Below are positions 19,855 to 31,153 of a stretch of DNA of 64,000 bases, one piece after another. The position numbers and the translations under genes were made by a program. Each line of letters opens with the position of its first letter. Position 1 is the stretch's first letter. The stretch lies in the NCBI GenBank assembly GCA_021292165.1, contig CM037888.1, positions 27,455,140 to 27,519,139 on the forward strand. Direction: 5' to 3'. This DNA is from Shinisaurus crocodilurus (taxonomy: Eukaryota > Chordata > Lepidosauria > Squamata > Shinisauridae). The notes beneath the pieces are model-generated. The model saw nothing but the letters and a program-made list of their open reading frames with translations, searched no databases and was not told where the DNA came from.

Positions 19855-20255
19855 TGGAGGGATGGCCAAATCTGTCAAGCTCCATCTTGTTCAGGTTCTT
19901 ATTTTTCCACTGCGCTAGGCTTGTTCCAGTTCCACATCAGCTTGTGAGCCTGTTTTTGTTTGCACAGAAATGTGTATGTATTTTTGTTCACATTCTTCAA
20001 GATGTGCACATTTGTTCATGCATGCATCCATTGACTCATGTGCATTTTGGGGCATTTTTGAAATGTACACCTTGCACACATTTTTAGAAGTGCTTCTTTT
20101 ATTTTGTGGAGTGCACCACAAACTTGGAAACGTATGGATTTCTGACTGCAAATTGCGAATGGGTCCATGTTTGGTTCTGGGAGGTGCAAATTAGACAAAT
20201 CTCACACAAAAATGTGGGTCCGTGAATTTCTTACCCATCTCTATTTTGATGGGCC
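19855..20255 (+). mobile_element. hAT-b variant
   Basis: Starts GGAGGGATGGCCAAATCTGT and ends AATTTCTTACCCATCTCTA. Interior: TTTGCACAGAAATGTGTATG, CATGTGCATTTTGGGGCATT and CTGACTGCAAATTGCGAATG. The last block recurs at 22305, on the far side of an L2 insertion. Confidence 0.5.
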
Positions 20256-21185
20256 AGTTGGGATTCAATAAATCTCCTTTTTGGTGGAGGGTAGCTGAGC
20301 ACCAAGGTTCTAGGAGACCACATGGCTGATGAGCTGCATCGAGCATAATGGGTGATCAGTTGTGTAAACATATTTTGACTGTTAAGGTGTTTTGTATGTT
20401 TGGTGGCATACTGATCTCGTTATGGTGCCCCCAATCTAGTAAAATTGCATGTTATCCCATTCCCAGGAATTTCTAGACTTGTTAAAGTCAAAATGTTGGT
20501 AACAGGGTTTCTTATGTAATTAGATATTTATGAATTCCTGTGGGAAATGACCTGATGTGCACCGCTCAGACTAATGTGCAGGTTAGAAACTTAGATATTC
20601 AAAGCAAATCAAATATTCAATACATATTGAAATTCTTTGAATGTTGTCACACCTTCTCTGCACATTAAATATATCAAAATACACATTTGAATATGTACTT
20701 TGGGAGAAAATACCCGTTTCAATATGTATTCAAATATGTATTTTGCAAGGGGTTTTTTTTTTTTTTTTTTAATGCAGATGGCTGTGGGAATGGAATGAAG
20801 GGCAGAGAGGCGAAAGTGATGAGGACTCGAAATAGACAAGATTCACTCATTCCTTAATTGGGAACAACAATGATTGTATGGAACCCACCCTGTGATTTTC
20901 TTATACCATGCATGGGAGGAGAGGCATACATTTTCCTTCTCTGTGTAGTGATGCACCTTGTTATCTTCACCAATAGTTTTGGGATTCATATTCATTGTTG
21001 GACACACAGGTTTGGTGGAGTGTATGCAATGGCCAGTGGGAGAATCAGGTAGGGAGGGGCAGAATGATATTGACAATGGGAGTACTGTTGCTGGGGAAGA
21101 GAGAGGGAACCAGGACAAGGCAGAAGACCTAATTGGAAGATGTCCTGCAGTAACCCAAGAGGGTGGAAAGAAGAGCAGGATGGGA
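20256..21185. other. Unique sequence
   Basis: Has local A/T-rich self-similarity (TTTGAATATGTACTTTGG, ATTCAAATATGTATTTTG near 20685-20740) but no recognised element; T run at 20753-20770. Confidence 0.35.
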
Positions 21186-21368
21186 TGAGAGGGATATATC
21201 TTTTTGCACGCATTTTTCAAATGCACACATTGGAAGTGTGCTTGTGTGCATTTTAGAAATATACAGTTTTCTTGGTGCCTTTTTTCTAATTTGAGCACCT
21301 TAACAGACACATCTTTTTGTTGCTGTTTTGCAAAATGCATTGCGAAAGCAATGGCAAAGTATGGACAG

Positions 21369-22301
21369 GGATAGCCTGGTCTCAGTGATCTACGCTCTGG
21401 TGATCTCTAAACTAGACTACTGCAATGCACTCTACGTGGGGCTGCCTTTGAAGACTGTTCGGAAGCTGCAGCTTGTGCAAAATGCGGCAGCCAGGCTTAT
21501 TGTGGGGACCGGATGGTCCGAGCATATTACGCCAGTTCTGGCCAGTTTGCACTGGCTGCCAATATGCTTCCGAGCTGAATTCAAGGTGCTGGTTTTAACC
21601 TATAAAGCCCTACACGGCTTAGGACCACAATACCTGATGGAACGTCTCTCCCAACCGCAATCTACCTGGACACTATGCTCAACATCTGGGGCCCTCCTCC
21701 GACTGCCACCTCCAAGAGAGGCTCGGTTGGTGACAACGAGGAGGAGGGCCTTCTCAGTGGTAGCCCCCCAATTATGGAATAAGCTCCCCATTGAGACCCA
21801 CCTAGCGCCAACCTTACTATCTTTCAGTGCCAGGTTAAGACTTCCCTCTATGCCAAGGCATTTAATAGTTAAGAGCTCAAAATATAGCACGGGGGGGGGG
21901 ATTGTCACCTGTAGGCTTATTTATTTATTTATTTATTTATTATATTTATACCCCGCCTTTTTTCCTGCAAGGAACCCAAGGCGGCTTACATAATCCTCCT
22001 CCTCCTCTCCATTTTATCCTCACAACAACCCTGTGAGGTAGGTTAGGCTGAGAGTCAGTGACTGGCCCAAAGTCACCCAGTGAGTTTCATGGCCGAGCGG
22101 GGACTAGAACCCGGATCTCCCGAGTCCCAGTTATTTGTTATTTTAAACTGTGTTTTTAAATTTGGTTTTTAATTAATTTAGTTAATCTTTTTAACTATTT
22201 TGTATGCTTTTATTGTTTTTATGTATAAGCTATTGTGAACCGCCCAGAGAGCTTCGGCTGTGGGGCGGTATAGAAATGAAATATATTAAATGAAATGAAA
22301 T
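21369..22301 (+). mobile_element. L2 LINE, 5'-truncated, with nested SINE
   Basis: Encodes the ORF2 C-terminus: SVIYALVISKLDYCNALYVG, TVRKLQLVQNAAARL, ITPVLASLHWLPI, FKVLVLTYKALHGLGPQYLM and RAFSVVAPQLWNKLP. The frame is open for about 500 bp before a frameshift near 21830, and the reverse transcriptase catalytic part is missing. The 3' UTR resumes at 22131 after a SINE and ends GTGAACCGCCCAGAGAGC, GGGGCGGTATAGAAATG. This is the best-preserved L2 coding end in the window. Confidence 0.9.
21917..22130 (-). mobile_element. MIR-like tRNA SINE with L2 tail, reverse
   Basis: Complement reads TGGGACTCGGGAGATCCGG, box B GGGTTCTAGTCCCCGCTC, core CTCACTGGGTGACTTTGGGC, CTACCTCACAGGGTTGTTG and GGCGGGGTATAAATATAATA. 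The tail is (AATA)n at 21917-21940. It sits in the L2 3' UTR next to a TTATTT-type target, so the order of events is hAT-b, then L2, then SINE. Confidence 0.9.
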
Positions 22302-22499
22302 TTCTGACTGCAAATGATGTTTGAGTCTGTGTTCAGTTCTGGGTGAATCAATTAAACAACCAACCCAAAAACTTGATCAGGACAAAAAGAACTTGAGATT
22401 ACAAAAATGAAAAAAAGAAAAAAAAGAAGAAGAAGAAAAAGAAAGAAATGTGGGAAAAGCTGGAATTGACAGATTTGTCCATCCAGGCCTAAGTGCTTT

Positions 22500-23825
22500 G
22501 CTCTTAAAAGTTGGGGCTGAATCTCTGCGTATTCAACCATTTTAGTGCTTAATTAGAGCTGCCACCTCTTTTTTTCTGACAAGCTGCTCATCTTTAACTA
22601 CTACAAGGCAGGCAGGGACATTATATAGTCCTCTCCATGCTGGGAATAGCTGTTATACCTATTGAATTTGGTTGGTGCAGTTGGGTGAGAATTCTGTTTC
22701 AGCTTGCTTTTGATCGTTCATATTTGGGAGAGAAAGAACTTTGTCAGTAAAAAAAAAAAAAAAAAGAATGTGGAAGGAAACAAAATGGACAGATTCTTCC
22801 ACCTCCATGGTATAGCACAGCAGATAAGTGGCAAGGAGGAAAGAGTCCCACAATCAAAGACCCTGCCACAATCAGCAAGGTCAACCAATGATTCTTCTTA
22901 CCATAAATGTACACTGATATATCCCATTCCTTCAGAGCATAGAACAGGGTGGGCTTGGATTTTGCTGGAGCCCAGCCTGCAAAAAGGGCATATTTAACAG
23001 TTTATAACTGTCCCAATGACAGTGCGTTCTAATTTAAAACTCCTGTGTAATACTTGTTCGGAAGTTTTAATATCAAAAGGGCAGCCAAGGTCTTCCATGA
23101 GAAATTTCTCGACAGTGAAGGAAACTAATCCTTTTTAGTGATGTTTGGCTCCACCACTGCTGGAGCTGATCTCTGATTTCATATTTTATATCCATGGTTT
23201 TTGTTAATGAAATTTTTCTCCTTTAAAGGCTAACCAGGCAGATAGGAGGGGGAGAAATTAGTGGATACTTTGCAGTGAATCTTTGAAGTGAAATTCAAGT
23301 AGCAAGCCTGAGGCACGCGATATGTAAAAGCCAACTACCAAAGTTTTCGAGAGGGGGGTTTAATCTATTTTTTCCTTCTCGGGGGACCAGTGCTATATTA
23401 AATTCTTTGGTTTGGGGGAATCAGTCAACTTGGCATTAGGAATCGACTTAGCAATTTGCATCTTTTGAGAAAGGATTAGTGTATTCAGCTGCTTCCAGGG
23501 TCCGTCTGCCAGTTGGCACCTGGAAGGCCCTCGAACCTCATCTGCTTGTTCTATTAGATAGTGTAAGTCTTCATCAGAAAGGTGGCATCTTGCTTGATAC
23601 TGTTCTTTCAAGAAAATAGAGAAGTGTGGGTGGGATGGGAAGTTCATGAGGCAACACTGACGATAAGCTGTCGAACAGTTACGCATGGAATTGCCTTTGC
23701 AAATTTGGCTTGTTTTTAAATGGTGTGGTTGTGATACAGTGCATCTCTCACAGCCCTGTGAAAGTTCAGATCTGCTTTCCTCAACCCCATGCCTTCCAGA
23801 TGATTTAAAGTTGTTGTTTTTTTGT
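22500..23825. other. Unique sequence
   Basis: No repeats apart from A runs (22750-22764) and a short hAT-e half near 23777-23805 (TTTCCTCAACCCCATGCC). The block 23090-23340 is repeat-free and could be conserved noncoding DNA. Confidence 0.35.
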
Positions 23826-23829
23826 TAAG

Positions 23830-24355
23830 ATGAAGAACCTTCTTAAAGTACTGCATCCAGTTCTGGGCACCACACTTTGAGAAGGATGCAGACAAACTGG
23901 AAAGGGTTCAGAGGAGGGCAACAAAGAGGGGACTGGAAACAGAGCCCTATGAGGAGAGACTGAAGGTACTGGGCATGTTTAGCCTTCAGAAGAGAAGACT
24001 GAGGGGAGATATGACAGTGCTCTTCAAGTATTTGAAAGGTTGTCACACAGAGGAGGGCCAGGATCTCTTCTCAACCATCCCAGATTGCAGGACACAGAAT
24101 AATGGGCTCAAGTTACAGGAAGCCAGTTTCCGGCTGAACCTCAGGAGAAATGTCCTGACTGTTAGAGCAATACAACAATGCAAACGATTACCTAGATAGG
24201 TAGTGGGCTCTCCCAAACTGGAGGCATTCAAGATGCAGCTGGACAGCCATCTGTCAGGGATGCTTTAACTTGGATTCCTGCACTGAACAGGGGGCTGGAC
24301 TCGATGGCCTTATAGGCCCCTTCCAACTTTACTATTCTCTGATTCTCTGAGTCTA
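23830..24355 (+). mobile_element. CR1 LINE, ORF2 C-terminus and 3' end
   Basis: Encodes VLHPVLGTTL-like text then KDADKLERVQRRATKRGL, MFSLQKRRLRGDMTVLFKYL, LKLQEASFRLNLRRNVLTVR and a stop after CKRLPR. The 3' UTR GCACTGAACAGGGGGCTGGA and CCCCTTCCAACTTTACTATT ends in TCTGATTCTCTGA repeats. 5'-truncated and inactive. Confidence 0.9.
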
Positions 24356-24359
24356 TGAA

Positions 24360-24895
24360 CTATAAAAACGGTTGCCCATCAACTGTTAGTGCCTGAACAG
24401 CAGACTGAACAGGGAGGCAGCCAGGTCACCTGGTCACAGCCTTCCACACTATGGTGCCCTGACAGCACTGGCAGTTTCACAATGTGACTGTGAGTTCCAC
24501 TCATGAAAAAGCCCAGCGCTGTGCTTCTTGGCTGGCGAGGGTTTGCTGGCATGGCTGGGCCGCTGACTGCCAAACTAGATATTGAAATTGGATGCCCTGA
24601 CTCTTTACATTTCTTTTCAAAGCAGCTGTGAGGGCCTTTCAGTGGAATAGGTACTGTGGTGTTGGGCATGGGGGCTGTTAATCCATTGCACCATGCCATG
24701 GCATTTACTCAATTTAATAGTGCCTGCCCCCACTGCTATATACCTAATTACAGAAAACATACATTCACCCAGTGGGGCAAAAAGCATTCGGGAGAACTTA
24801 TATTGAGAAAAAGCAACAGTAGCAAAAGGATAACACCCCCACCCATTTCCAGAATGTCCTAGTCCTGATCCAATTCAGGCCCCCACTGTAGATGG
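24360..24895. other. Unique sequence
   Basis: No repeats or coding recognised between the CR1 and the 84-bp hAT. Confidence 0.35.
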
Positions 24896-24903
24896 CCTTA
24901 GAA

Positions 24904-24987
24904 CAGAGTTCTCCAACCTTGGGTCCCCAGATGTTTTTGGCCTACAACTCCCAGCATGCCCCAGCCAGCCAAGGTTGGAGAACACTG
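24904..24987. mobile_element. 84-bp hAT-e MITE with perfect TSD
   Basis: Bounded by CCTTAGAA at 24896-24903 and 24988-24995. Ends are CAGAGTTCTCCAACCTTGG and, from the other side, CAGTGTTCTCCAACCTTGG, matching at 18 of 19. It is among the smallest hAT derivatives I can define here. The middle is CCCAGATGTTTTTGGCCTAC and ACTCCCAGCATGCCCC. Confidence 0.92.
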
Positions 24988-24999
24988 CCTTAGAAGAAA

Positions 25000-25700
25000 T
25001 TTCAAAAGATGGAAGTTCTGATTGCCAATCTTCAACGTCTCATCTACTTTGGCCCTGAGGTTCCACAGACTAGCAAAAAAAGTATTGCAAGATCGCGATG
25101 AAAAGTGTTTGATCTTCTCTTCTAATGAAGAAGATGAAAAAAAAGTCCCACACAATAATTGTGGCAGGAGTTTCATCCTGCCACATGTTTTAATAGAAGG
25201 TACACCCTGGCGACAAGAGGATGGGAAGCCATGGGAGGGCTGCCATGTCTCAGCATGGAGCATGATGGGGGAAAGCACAAGCCATTGACACAAGATATCT
25301 TTTAGAAACCACATTCAACATGCTTAGATGTGGCATACGCTGGACAGAAACATACAACGTGCTCAGCTATTATGTGAACAACACATCATATTTATTCCAG
25401 GTACTTTTCCATGAAAACCTTTTTTTTAATCACACACTACACACACACACTTTGAGTTATCCTAGTGCTTTGAACTCTGCTGAAAATGAATTAGGTTGTA
25501 GGGAAGCAAAGCAAAAGCTCAGCAGGGAGTACAAAAAGTTATACCAACAAGTTAGATGTGTTAAGGGAAGGTAGTGGAATGAGAGAGAAGGAGACAAAAA
25601 AATTCCAACAGGGTTGGGTGAGACAAGAATTGGCCAAAAAAGGGTGAGTAAAGACCCAGAAATATGCTGGCCAAGAGCCACATGGTTGGAGAGAGAGGGA

Positions 25701-25745
<45 letters not shown>

Positions 25746-26029
25746 ACATGCTTGAATTGGGTAAGTTCTATATATTGAGTGTATAAATTCTGCTAACCCC
25801 AGTTTCTTGCAGTATTGCCAGGTTGGGATGCTGTAGTGTTGAATTAATAGGCTTCAATAGGTTGCAAGGGTCAGACAGAATATTCCGGGGTCTGAACCAC
25901 CAAATTATGAACATAAAAAAACACCACCTCTTTGTTTACAAGGAGACCCAAGCTAGAGGCAGTGCAGCCTGGGCTGAATGGGATGGTGCGATGCGAAGAA
26001 CAAGGAAAGATTTTGATTTGCTGTTGGCT
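25000..26029. other. Unique sequence with (GA)n
   Basis: A long purine tract at 25689-25742 is the only feature; the rest has no recognised element. Confidence 0.4.
25689..25742. repeat. (GA)n microsatellite
   Basis: About 25 units with few interruptions. Confidence 0.95.
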
Positions 26030-26037
26030 AACAAAGG

Positions 26038-26491
26038 TAGGGTTGCACAATCTTCATTAAATCCGCTCTGTCTGCATTTTGTAGATTGTCAGGCACCTTT
26101 CATTCTACCGTCCATTCATTGACGGAGTTGGATTTTGTGCAAATGCATTCATATGCACTTGCACAAATTTGCACTTGGGCAAATTTGCACTTCCAAAAAT
26201 GTGCAAATCCCACCCAAATATGCCAATCCCCCCTAAATGCACATTTTTCATGCTTTAGTCTATGGGGGGAAATGTGCATTTTCAGTCTGTGTATTTTTAT
26301 TTTTAATGTTTTTCTACAACTAAGTTTGCGTAAAATTATGGAAAGTAACCAAAAATAATAATAATAAATGGTCCCCAAGTCTGCGGAATCTGTATGACAT
26401 GGGATAAGCCAGTCTGCTGTGGAATCCATGGGTTGGATTCATAGAAATCCAAACTCATTTGAGTCCGTTGGGTATTTCTACAACATTCCTA
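26038..26491 (+). mobile_element. hAT-a element, copy 4, near full length
   Basis: 454 bp from TAGGGTTGCACAATC to TTCTACAACATTCCTA. Flanks AACAAAGG and CCAAAGAG are similar but not identical. It shows the whole family order: CTGCATTTTGTAGATTGTC, TTTTGTGCAAATGCATTCAT, TGTGCAAATCCCACCC, ATGCACATTTTTCATGC, CTACAACTAAGTTTGCG and ATCCAAACTCATTTGAGTCC. Confidence 0.75.
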
Positions 26492-26629
26492 CCAAAGAGG
26501 GCACTGGTTAGAGGGTATGAACTGGCAAATAGATTTAGATAGCTGCAACTGGAAGCATAATGTAATATGTTCAGAAATGACATTTGGTGGCAGCGGTTAT
26601 GAAACGGATAGCATTTTTCTTTATCATGA

Positions 26630-26700
26630 TCATGATCATCACAGTTTATTTGTAGCCTGCTTTTCCCTCCAAAAGGAAGCCCAAAGCGTCTACCAACAGC
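26630..26700 (-). mobile_element. SINE/L2-type tail fragment, reverse
   Basis: TTTATTTGTAGCCTGCTTTT and AAGCCCAAAGCGTCTACCAA resemble the complement of the GGCGGCTTAC...GGCGGGGTATAAAT tail, much decayed. Confidence 0.35.
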
Positions 26701-26709
26701 ATACAGAAT

Positions 26710-27590
26710 ACAATAATATCAAATAAAATATCAGAAGACAACAATATGAAAAACTAACAATAAAAGAATACTACAGTAAACCTATAGACAATTCAGAACT
26801 AAAACAGACAGGTCAGTTAATACAAAACTCATAAATATACTAAACAAACAAAAGGATAATACAACACAACCCATGCTTTAACCAAAAATACACACACCTT
26901 TACACGTGTTCTTCAGCTTCGCAGAGCTGGAAGAATGTGTTCTGTAGCATCTATCAATTCTGAAGGTCAAAGAGTTCTGTGTTGTCCAAAAGCTTGTACA
27001 GATGCAGACATAGGATAGCTTTATGGTCTTCAACAACCACAGAACCATCCTACTCCCTACTCAGGTGAGATGTCACCTACATTCTAGCGCTCGCAATATC
27101 TTTGCGCATGGCAGCAACCATTTGGGGTTTTTTTTAGAGTTCATAGATAAATATTATTCCATATCTTATTGAATAAAATATATTTTATCAAAGCTGATGG
27201 AGACATATTGGCTCAATAAATTCTGATACTCTATTCAGAGGGAAAGTGGCAATAAAAATGCTGATGACGCGACACTGGGAGAATATTGAATGCCATTAAC
27301 ATGTTATTTCCTCTGTTCTGATATTGCTGTCATGTTCTCCCCATTGTTCTAATCTGTTGGTTGGGAGTTGCTCGCTCCCTCTTCTTCTTCTTTGCTTGCC
27401 TGAATGAGAAAAATGGCATTTTTAGTGTTTTAAATTACCCACTACTAGGAGAATGATTTCAGATATAATGTCATGTGCCAAATCGCCAAAATTAAAACAA
27501 GGGCTGATATTTAGTAGGCCAACGTGCCTTTGGTTAGACTGAAGATTAAGTATCAAGATGCACCCTGCGTCCTTATAGGGCCTTTCCCCT
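26710..27590. other. Unique A/T-rich sequence
   Basis: No recognised repeats or genes. Confidence 0.35.
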
Positions 27591-28480
27591 GGGGCTCTCA
27601 ACCAATTAAATAGTTTTTAGTTGATTAACCAGCTGCCTTTTCACCAATTAATTAAACAATTAAACTTTGCATATTACCCAAACTTCAGTGGAAATGCCTT
27701 TGTTGGTTGGTGCATTGTTCATTTTGTTTTGTTTTGTCTTTTTGAAAAACAACAACAACAACAACAACAACAACCACCCCTTGCAGTTTAATGAACTATA
27801 AAACTACCACACAGTATTCTCAAAAGTAAAAAAAAAAAAAAAAAAAAAAAGGCATCTTGAAAATTTTCTCTTTTTCATTGCCTGTTTTACAGTGGAATGA
27901 AGATAGTCTCAAATAAAATAAGCAAGAATGTCCATAACCCTCAGACTCTACCTATTAATATTGTCCTTGGATTACTCAAGGAAACTTTTAATCAATCAAT
28001 CATTCAATATCAATCAGCGCAGCTATTGGCGCTACACTGGTGCACCCAAGCAGTTCCCCCTTTCTTATCTGATTTTTCCTCCCACCCAGTAGCACCACCA
28101 GTTTTTTTAAATATAAATTCTATGTTTAAAGACTACGATTCAGACTTCATCTCCACCACCAGATTCTTCGTGGCTAGGAGAGGGTGGAAAACTTTCTCTC
28201 CCTCCTCTCTCTCTCCCTCTCTCTTTCCCGTGGCGCATGGTCCCAGCTGCATGACACCGTTCATGAATATGCATGAAATCAGATATGACATTGCCCCGCT
28301 CCCATTAATAATCTTGTCATCTGACTTGTGCGGCATAAAAACACAGCCTGTGGCATCTCAGAGTGAATGCAGCCCGGAGGGAGGGGGGGAAAGGTTGGTG
28401 GAGGGAGAGCGGCAGAAACGAAAGGCTATTCTCTCTTTCTCCTCTAATTTTTTTTTTTTTTAATTGGGATTAAGTGCTTG
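27591..28480. other. Repeat-poor block, candidate conserved noncoding DNA
   Basis: 27600-27670 packs homeodomain-like cores (CAATTAATTAAACAATTAAA, TAGTTGATTAACC). 28240-28350 contains ATGAATATGCATGAAATC, CTCCCATTAATAATCTTGTC and GCGGCATAAAAACACAGCC. Only (CAA)n at 27749-27774 and an A run at 27828-27850 interrupt it. The enhancer role is inference from motif density and lack of repeats; no comparison was possible. Confidence 0.3.
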
Positions 28481-28648
28481 AAAAAATTTGGCAGGAGAAT
28501 TAAAGGGGGGAGGGTGTGGCGAGAGACGGAAAGGGAAGGAGAAGCACAAGAGGAGTCTCTGTGAATGTGGTGGCTTGTTAGACGCCCCAAAGCGGTGGGT
28601 GTAATGGAATGTGAGCTGACCTTGACTGGAACCACTGTGGGTAGTCCT

Positions 28649-28650
<2 letters not shown>

Positions 28651-28687
<37 letters not shown>
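28651..28687. repeat. (TC)n microsatellite
   Basis: About 18 TC units. Confidence 0.95.
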
Positions 28688-28692
<5 letters not shown>

Positions 28693-28739
28693 AAAGCAGC
28701 ATTTGCAGCCGAGGTTTGGATTTCGGGCTTTCCAGTCAT

Positions 28740-29510
28740 CAATCATCTCAGCCTATTCTCTTCTTTGACAGCTCGGTACAAGGTCTGACATTTGACACTG
28801 GGGACCTCAGGCCTTACACACATGGCTCAAGCAGAAGCCCTGAGGGAAGAGGTCAGGGCAGAGGAGGGAGTGACAGATTTTTAAAAAAAAGAAAGAAAGT
28901 AAGAAAGAAAGAAAAGAAAAAATGAAAGAAAGAAAAGAAGAAAAAAGAAAGAGAAAGAAAGAAAAGAAGCAGCAGCAAAATAAGACACTGCAAAAAACCA
29001 GCAACCCCCCCCCCCCGAATTGTAACTGTAATAGGAATTGATCTTGTAAAGGGGGGGGGTCTGTTGGATATTGTTTTTCCAGTGTTCTGGTTTTCATGCT
29101 GATAATGCTGCCTTTAAGATTGAGTCCAACAGAGAGGGTGATGATAAGGGAGAATGCCGGCCTATCCAAAACCATACTTCTCAATATTGTATTATGATTT
29201 TTTTTAAATGCCATTTTTATCCTGACTTTCTCTATATTGTAGACTCGAGGTGTGTTACAAATATGACTAAAAACAGCCGCCATTTTTAAAATGAAAGCCA
29301 ACTATAAAATATAATGCATGCAGCACAGAATAAAGCTATTCTTCCCATTGCTCCATCCGAATACTTTTTGGGTCCAAAAAGAGAAAAGAAACTACTTGTT
29401 CCTTCCAAAGACGGGCAAAGGTCGAGTCAATCAGTCCTCTGAACATGTGAGAAGAACCACAACTGAGGCATCACCACAGAGAAGTTCCCTGCCAGAGTTA
29501 ACCACCAACC
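28740..29510. other. Unique sequence with polypurine tract
   Basis: 28881-28972 is an almost pure A/G (AAAG-rich) strand, followed by C and G runs at 29006-29017 and 29052-29060. No gene is seen. Confidence 0.5.
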
Positions 29511-29521
29511 TAACTTCTCAG

Positions 29522-29690
29522 TAGGGCTGGTCCAAGATATTTTGATGCCCGAGGCAAGGGACAAGATGGCACCTCTCTGCATTCCGTATCCAGAAGCTGA
29601 CTGGACTGGCAGTTGACAGGATCGCATCCTCCTACACATCTGAGGCAGCAGTCTAGGTTAGGCAGTTCAGGACAGGCTATATGGTGTTCG
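29522..29690. mobile_element. Possible hAT-like element
   Basis: TAGGGCTGGTCCAAGATATT with GATGCCCGAGGCAAGG, and later CATCTGAGGCAGCAGTCTAG, resembles the CAGGGCTGGCCC group (compare 45586). Ends are uncertain. Confidence 0.3.
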
Positions 29691-30069
29691 CTTCTCTACC
29701 CTCCAACAGAGGGGAACACCCAGAAAGCTCAAAAGCAACAGCTGGGAGGGGGTTGTTGCTGCTGCCCCCAGTCTCTGCCGTCTGATGCAGTTAACTCACA
29801 CTGCCTAATGGTCACTCCAGAAGTTCTGAAAAGGCAGCTGGGCCTCTCCTGGACATCTACAGGAATTTTGCAAGGAGTGAATGGTGAGGTCCAAGCAGAA
29901 GACATTCCTTTCAGTATGCTGAAGTAAGTGTTCTACATAGCTAATGATTCTGAAGATTGGGAGGACTGTTCCTTTGATTTCTGTAATTCCTGATCCTGAC
30001 TGATAGATTCCTGCTCATCCAAGACCAGTTTTGAAAGTAGCACTTAAAATTGGTTTCAATCTCTCCCTA
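29691..30069. other. Unique sequence
   Basis: Nothing recognised. Confidence 0.35.
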
Positions 30070-30077
30070 CTTAAATC

Positions 30078-30480
30078 TAGCAATGCACGGATGTTGTAAA
30101 ATCCGTTCCATCTACGTTTCATGGATTGTCCGGCATCTTTCATTCCGTTGTCCAGTTCATTGACGGAATCACCAATTTGTGTAAATTCGGAGTTCCGCAA
30201 ATTTGCACTCCCAAGATGCACAAATCCCCCCAAAATATGCAAATCCCTGAAAAAATGCATATTTTCACACTGTAGCCTATGGTGAAATGCACATTTTTAA
30301 AAGATTTATTTTATGTACTTTTTTTCTACTGCTAAATTTGCATAAAATTTCCATAAAAACAAACAAACAAAAAACACCAGTTTGCAAGTCTGCAGAATCT
30401 GCATGACTTGGGAAAAGCCAGTCCACTGCAGTATCCACTGGTTGGATTTGAGTCCATTGCAGATTTCTGCAAAATCCCTA
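30078..30480 (+). mobile_element. hAT-a element, copy 5, perfect 8-bp TSD
   Basis: 403 bp flanked by the exact octamer CTTAAATC at 30070-30077 and 30481-30488. This fixes the family ends as TAG(GG)ATG-type and assigns it to hAT. Ends read TAGCAATGCACGGATG and CTGCAAAATCCCTA. It contains ATGCAAATCCC and TTTGCATAAAATTTCC blocks and has no coding capacity. It serves as the type copy for the family. Confidence 0.9.
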
Positions 30481-31010
30481 CTTAAATCTAATTGTGGCCC
30501 TGAAAAATAGAGATCCCTGTTGTTAGGGCCCAGACATGCTATTGGGGGCTAGCCCATAAACAACTGTAGGATAGAAATTCCATTTAGGGATTTGTTATAG
30601 CAGTGTCTACCAAATTTGGAAAGTTTATCTGAAATCTCCACCCATCACTTCTTGCTTGGGAGGACACCTTTTCAGATATTTACACCTTTTAAAAAATTCC
30701 ACGGAATTTTTTCCCCAAGGGGATTCCAGGGAACTGTGGTTCTGAAGAAGGACTAAGGATCAAAGAGCAAACAAAAATTACATTAATTGCACAGCATGAA
30801 GCTGAAGCTTGTTTCTCCTTTTTACTCTAGTGTAAGCATGTGTGGCCCTGATTCAGATCAGGACCACCAAGCACTGGAAGGGGAGTGTTCAACTTCCCCT
30901 TCCGCCATTTTCTCCCAAATCTTTTTTCCCCCTTTTAAAAAGGAGAAAAATACAAATTGATGCCAATTTCAGGAAAAAATGGTGGTGGTGGTGGTGGTGC
31001 AAATGTCTTA

Positions 31011-31084
31011 CTAGAATGTAGTGTAGTCTCTAGAGTGTAGGGTGTAGTCTAGTGTAGAGTGTAGTCTCCTAGAGTGTAGTGGTG
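31011..31084. repeat. Minisatellite of TAGAGTGTAGTCT-like units
   Basis: Variants of AGTGTAGTCT and AGAGTGTAG are repeated about five times with unequal spacing. Confidence 0.75.
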
Positions 31085-31117
31085 CCAATCTAAATCAGGG
31101 CAGTGCATGCTTACACT

Positions 31118-31118
31118 A

Positions 31119-31153
<35 letters not shown>
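31118..31153. repeat. (TAA)n microsatellite
   Basis: About 12 units. Confidence 0.95.

Larger units (their letters stand above)
21190..22490 (+). mobile_element. hAT-b variant split by an L2
   Basis: Left part 21190-21368 has CACGCATTTTTCAAATGCAC. Right part from about 22302 has TTTCTGACTGCAAATGATG and ends GACAGATTTGTCCATCC. Together they follow the order of the element at 19855-20255, so the L2 at 21369-22301 landed inside it. Confidence 0.5.
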
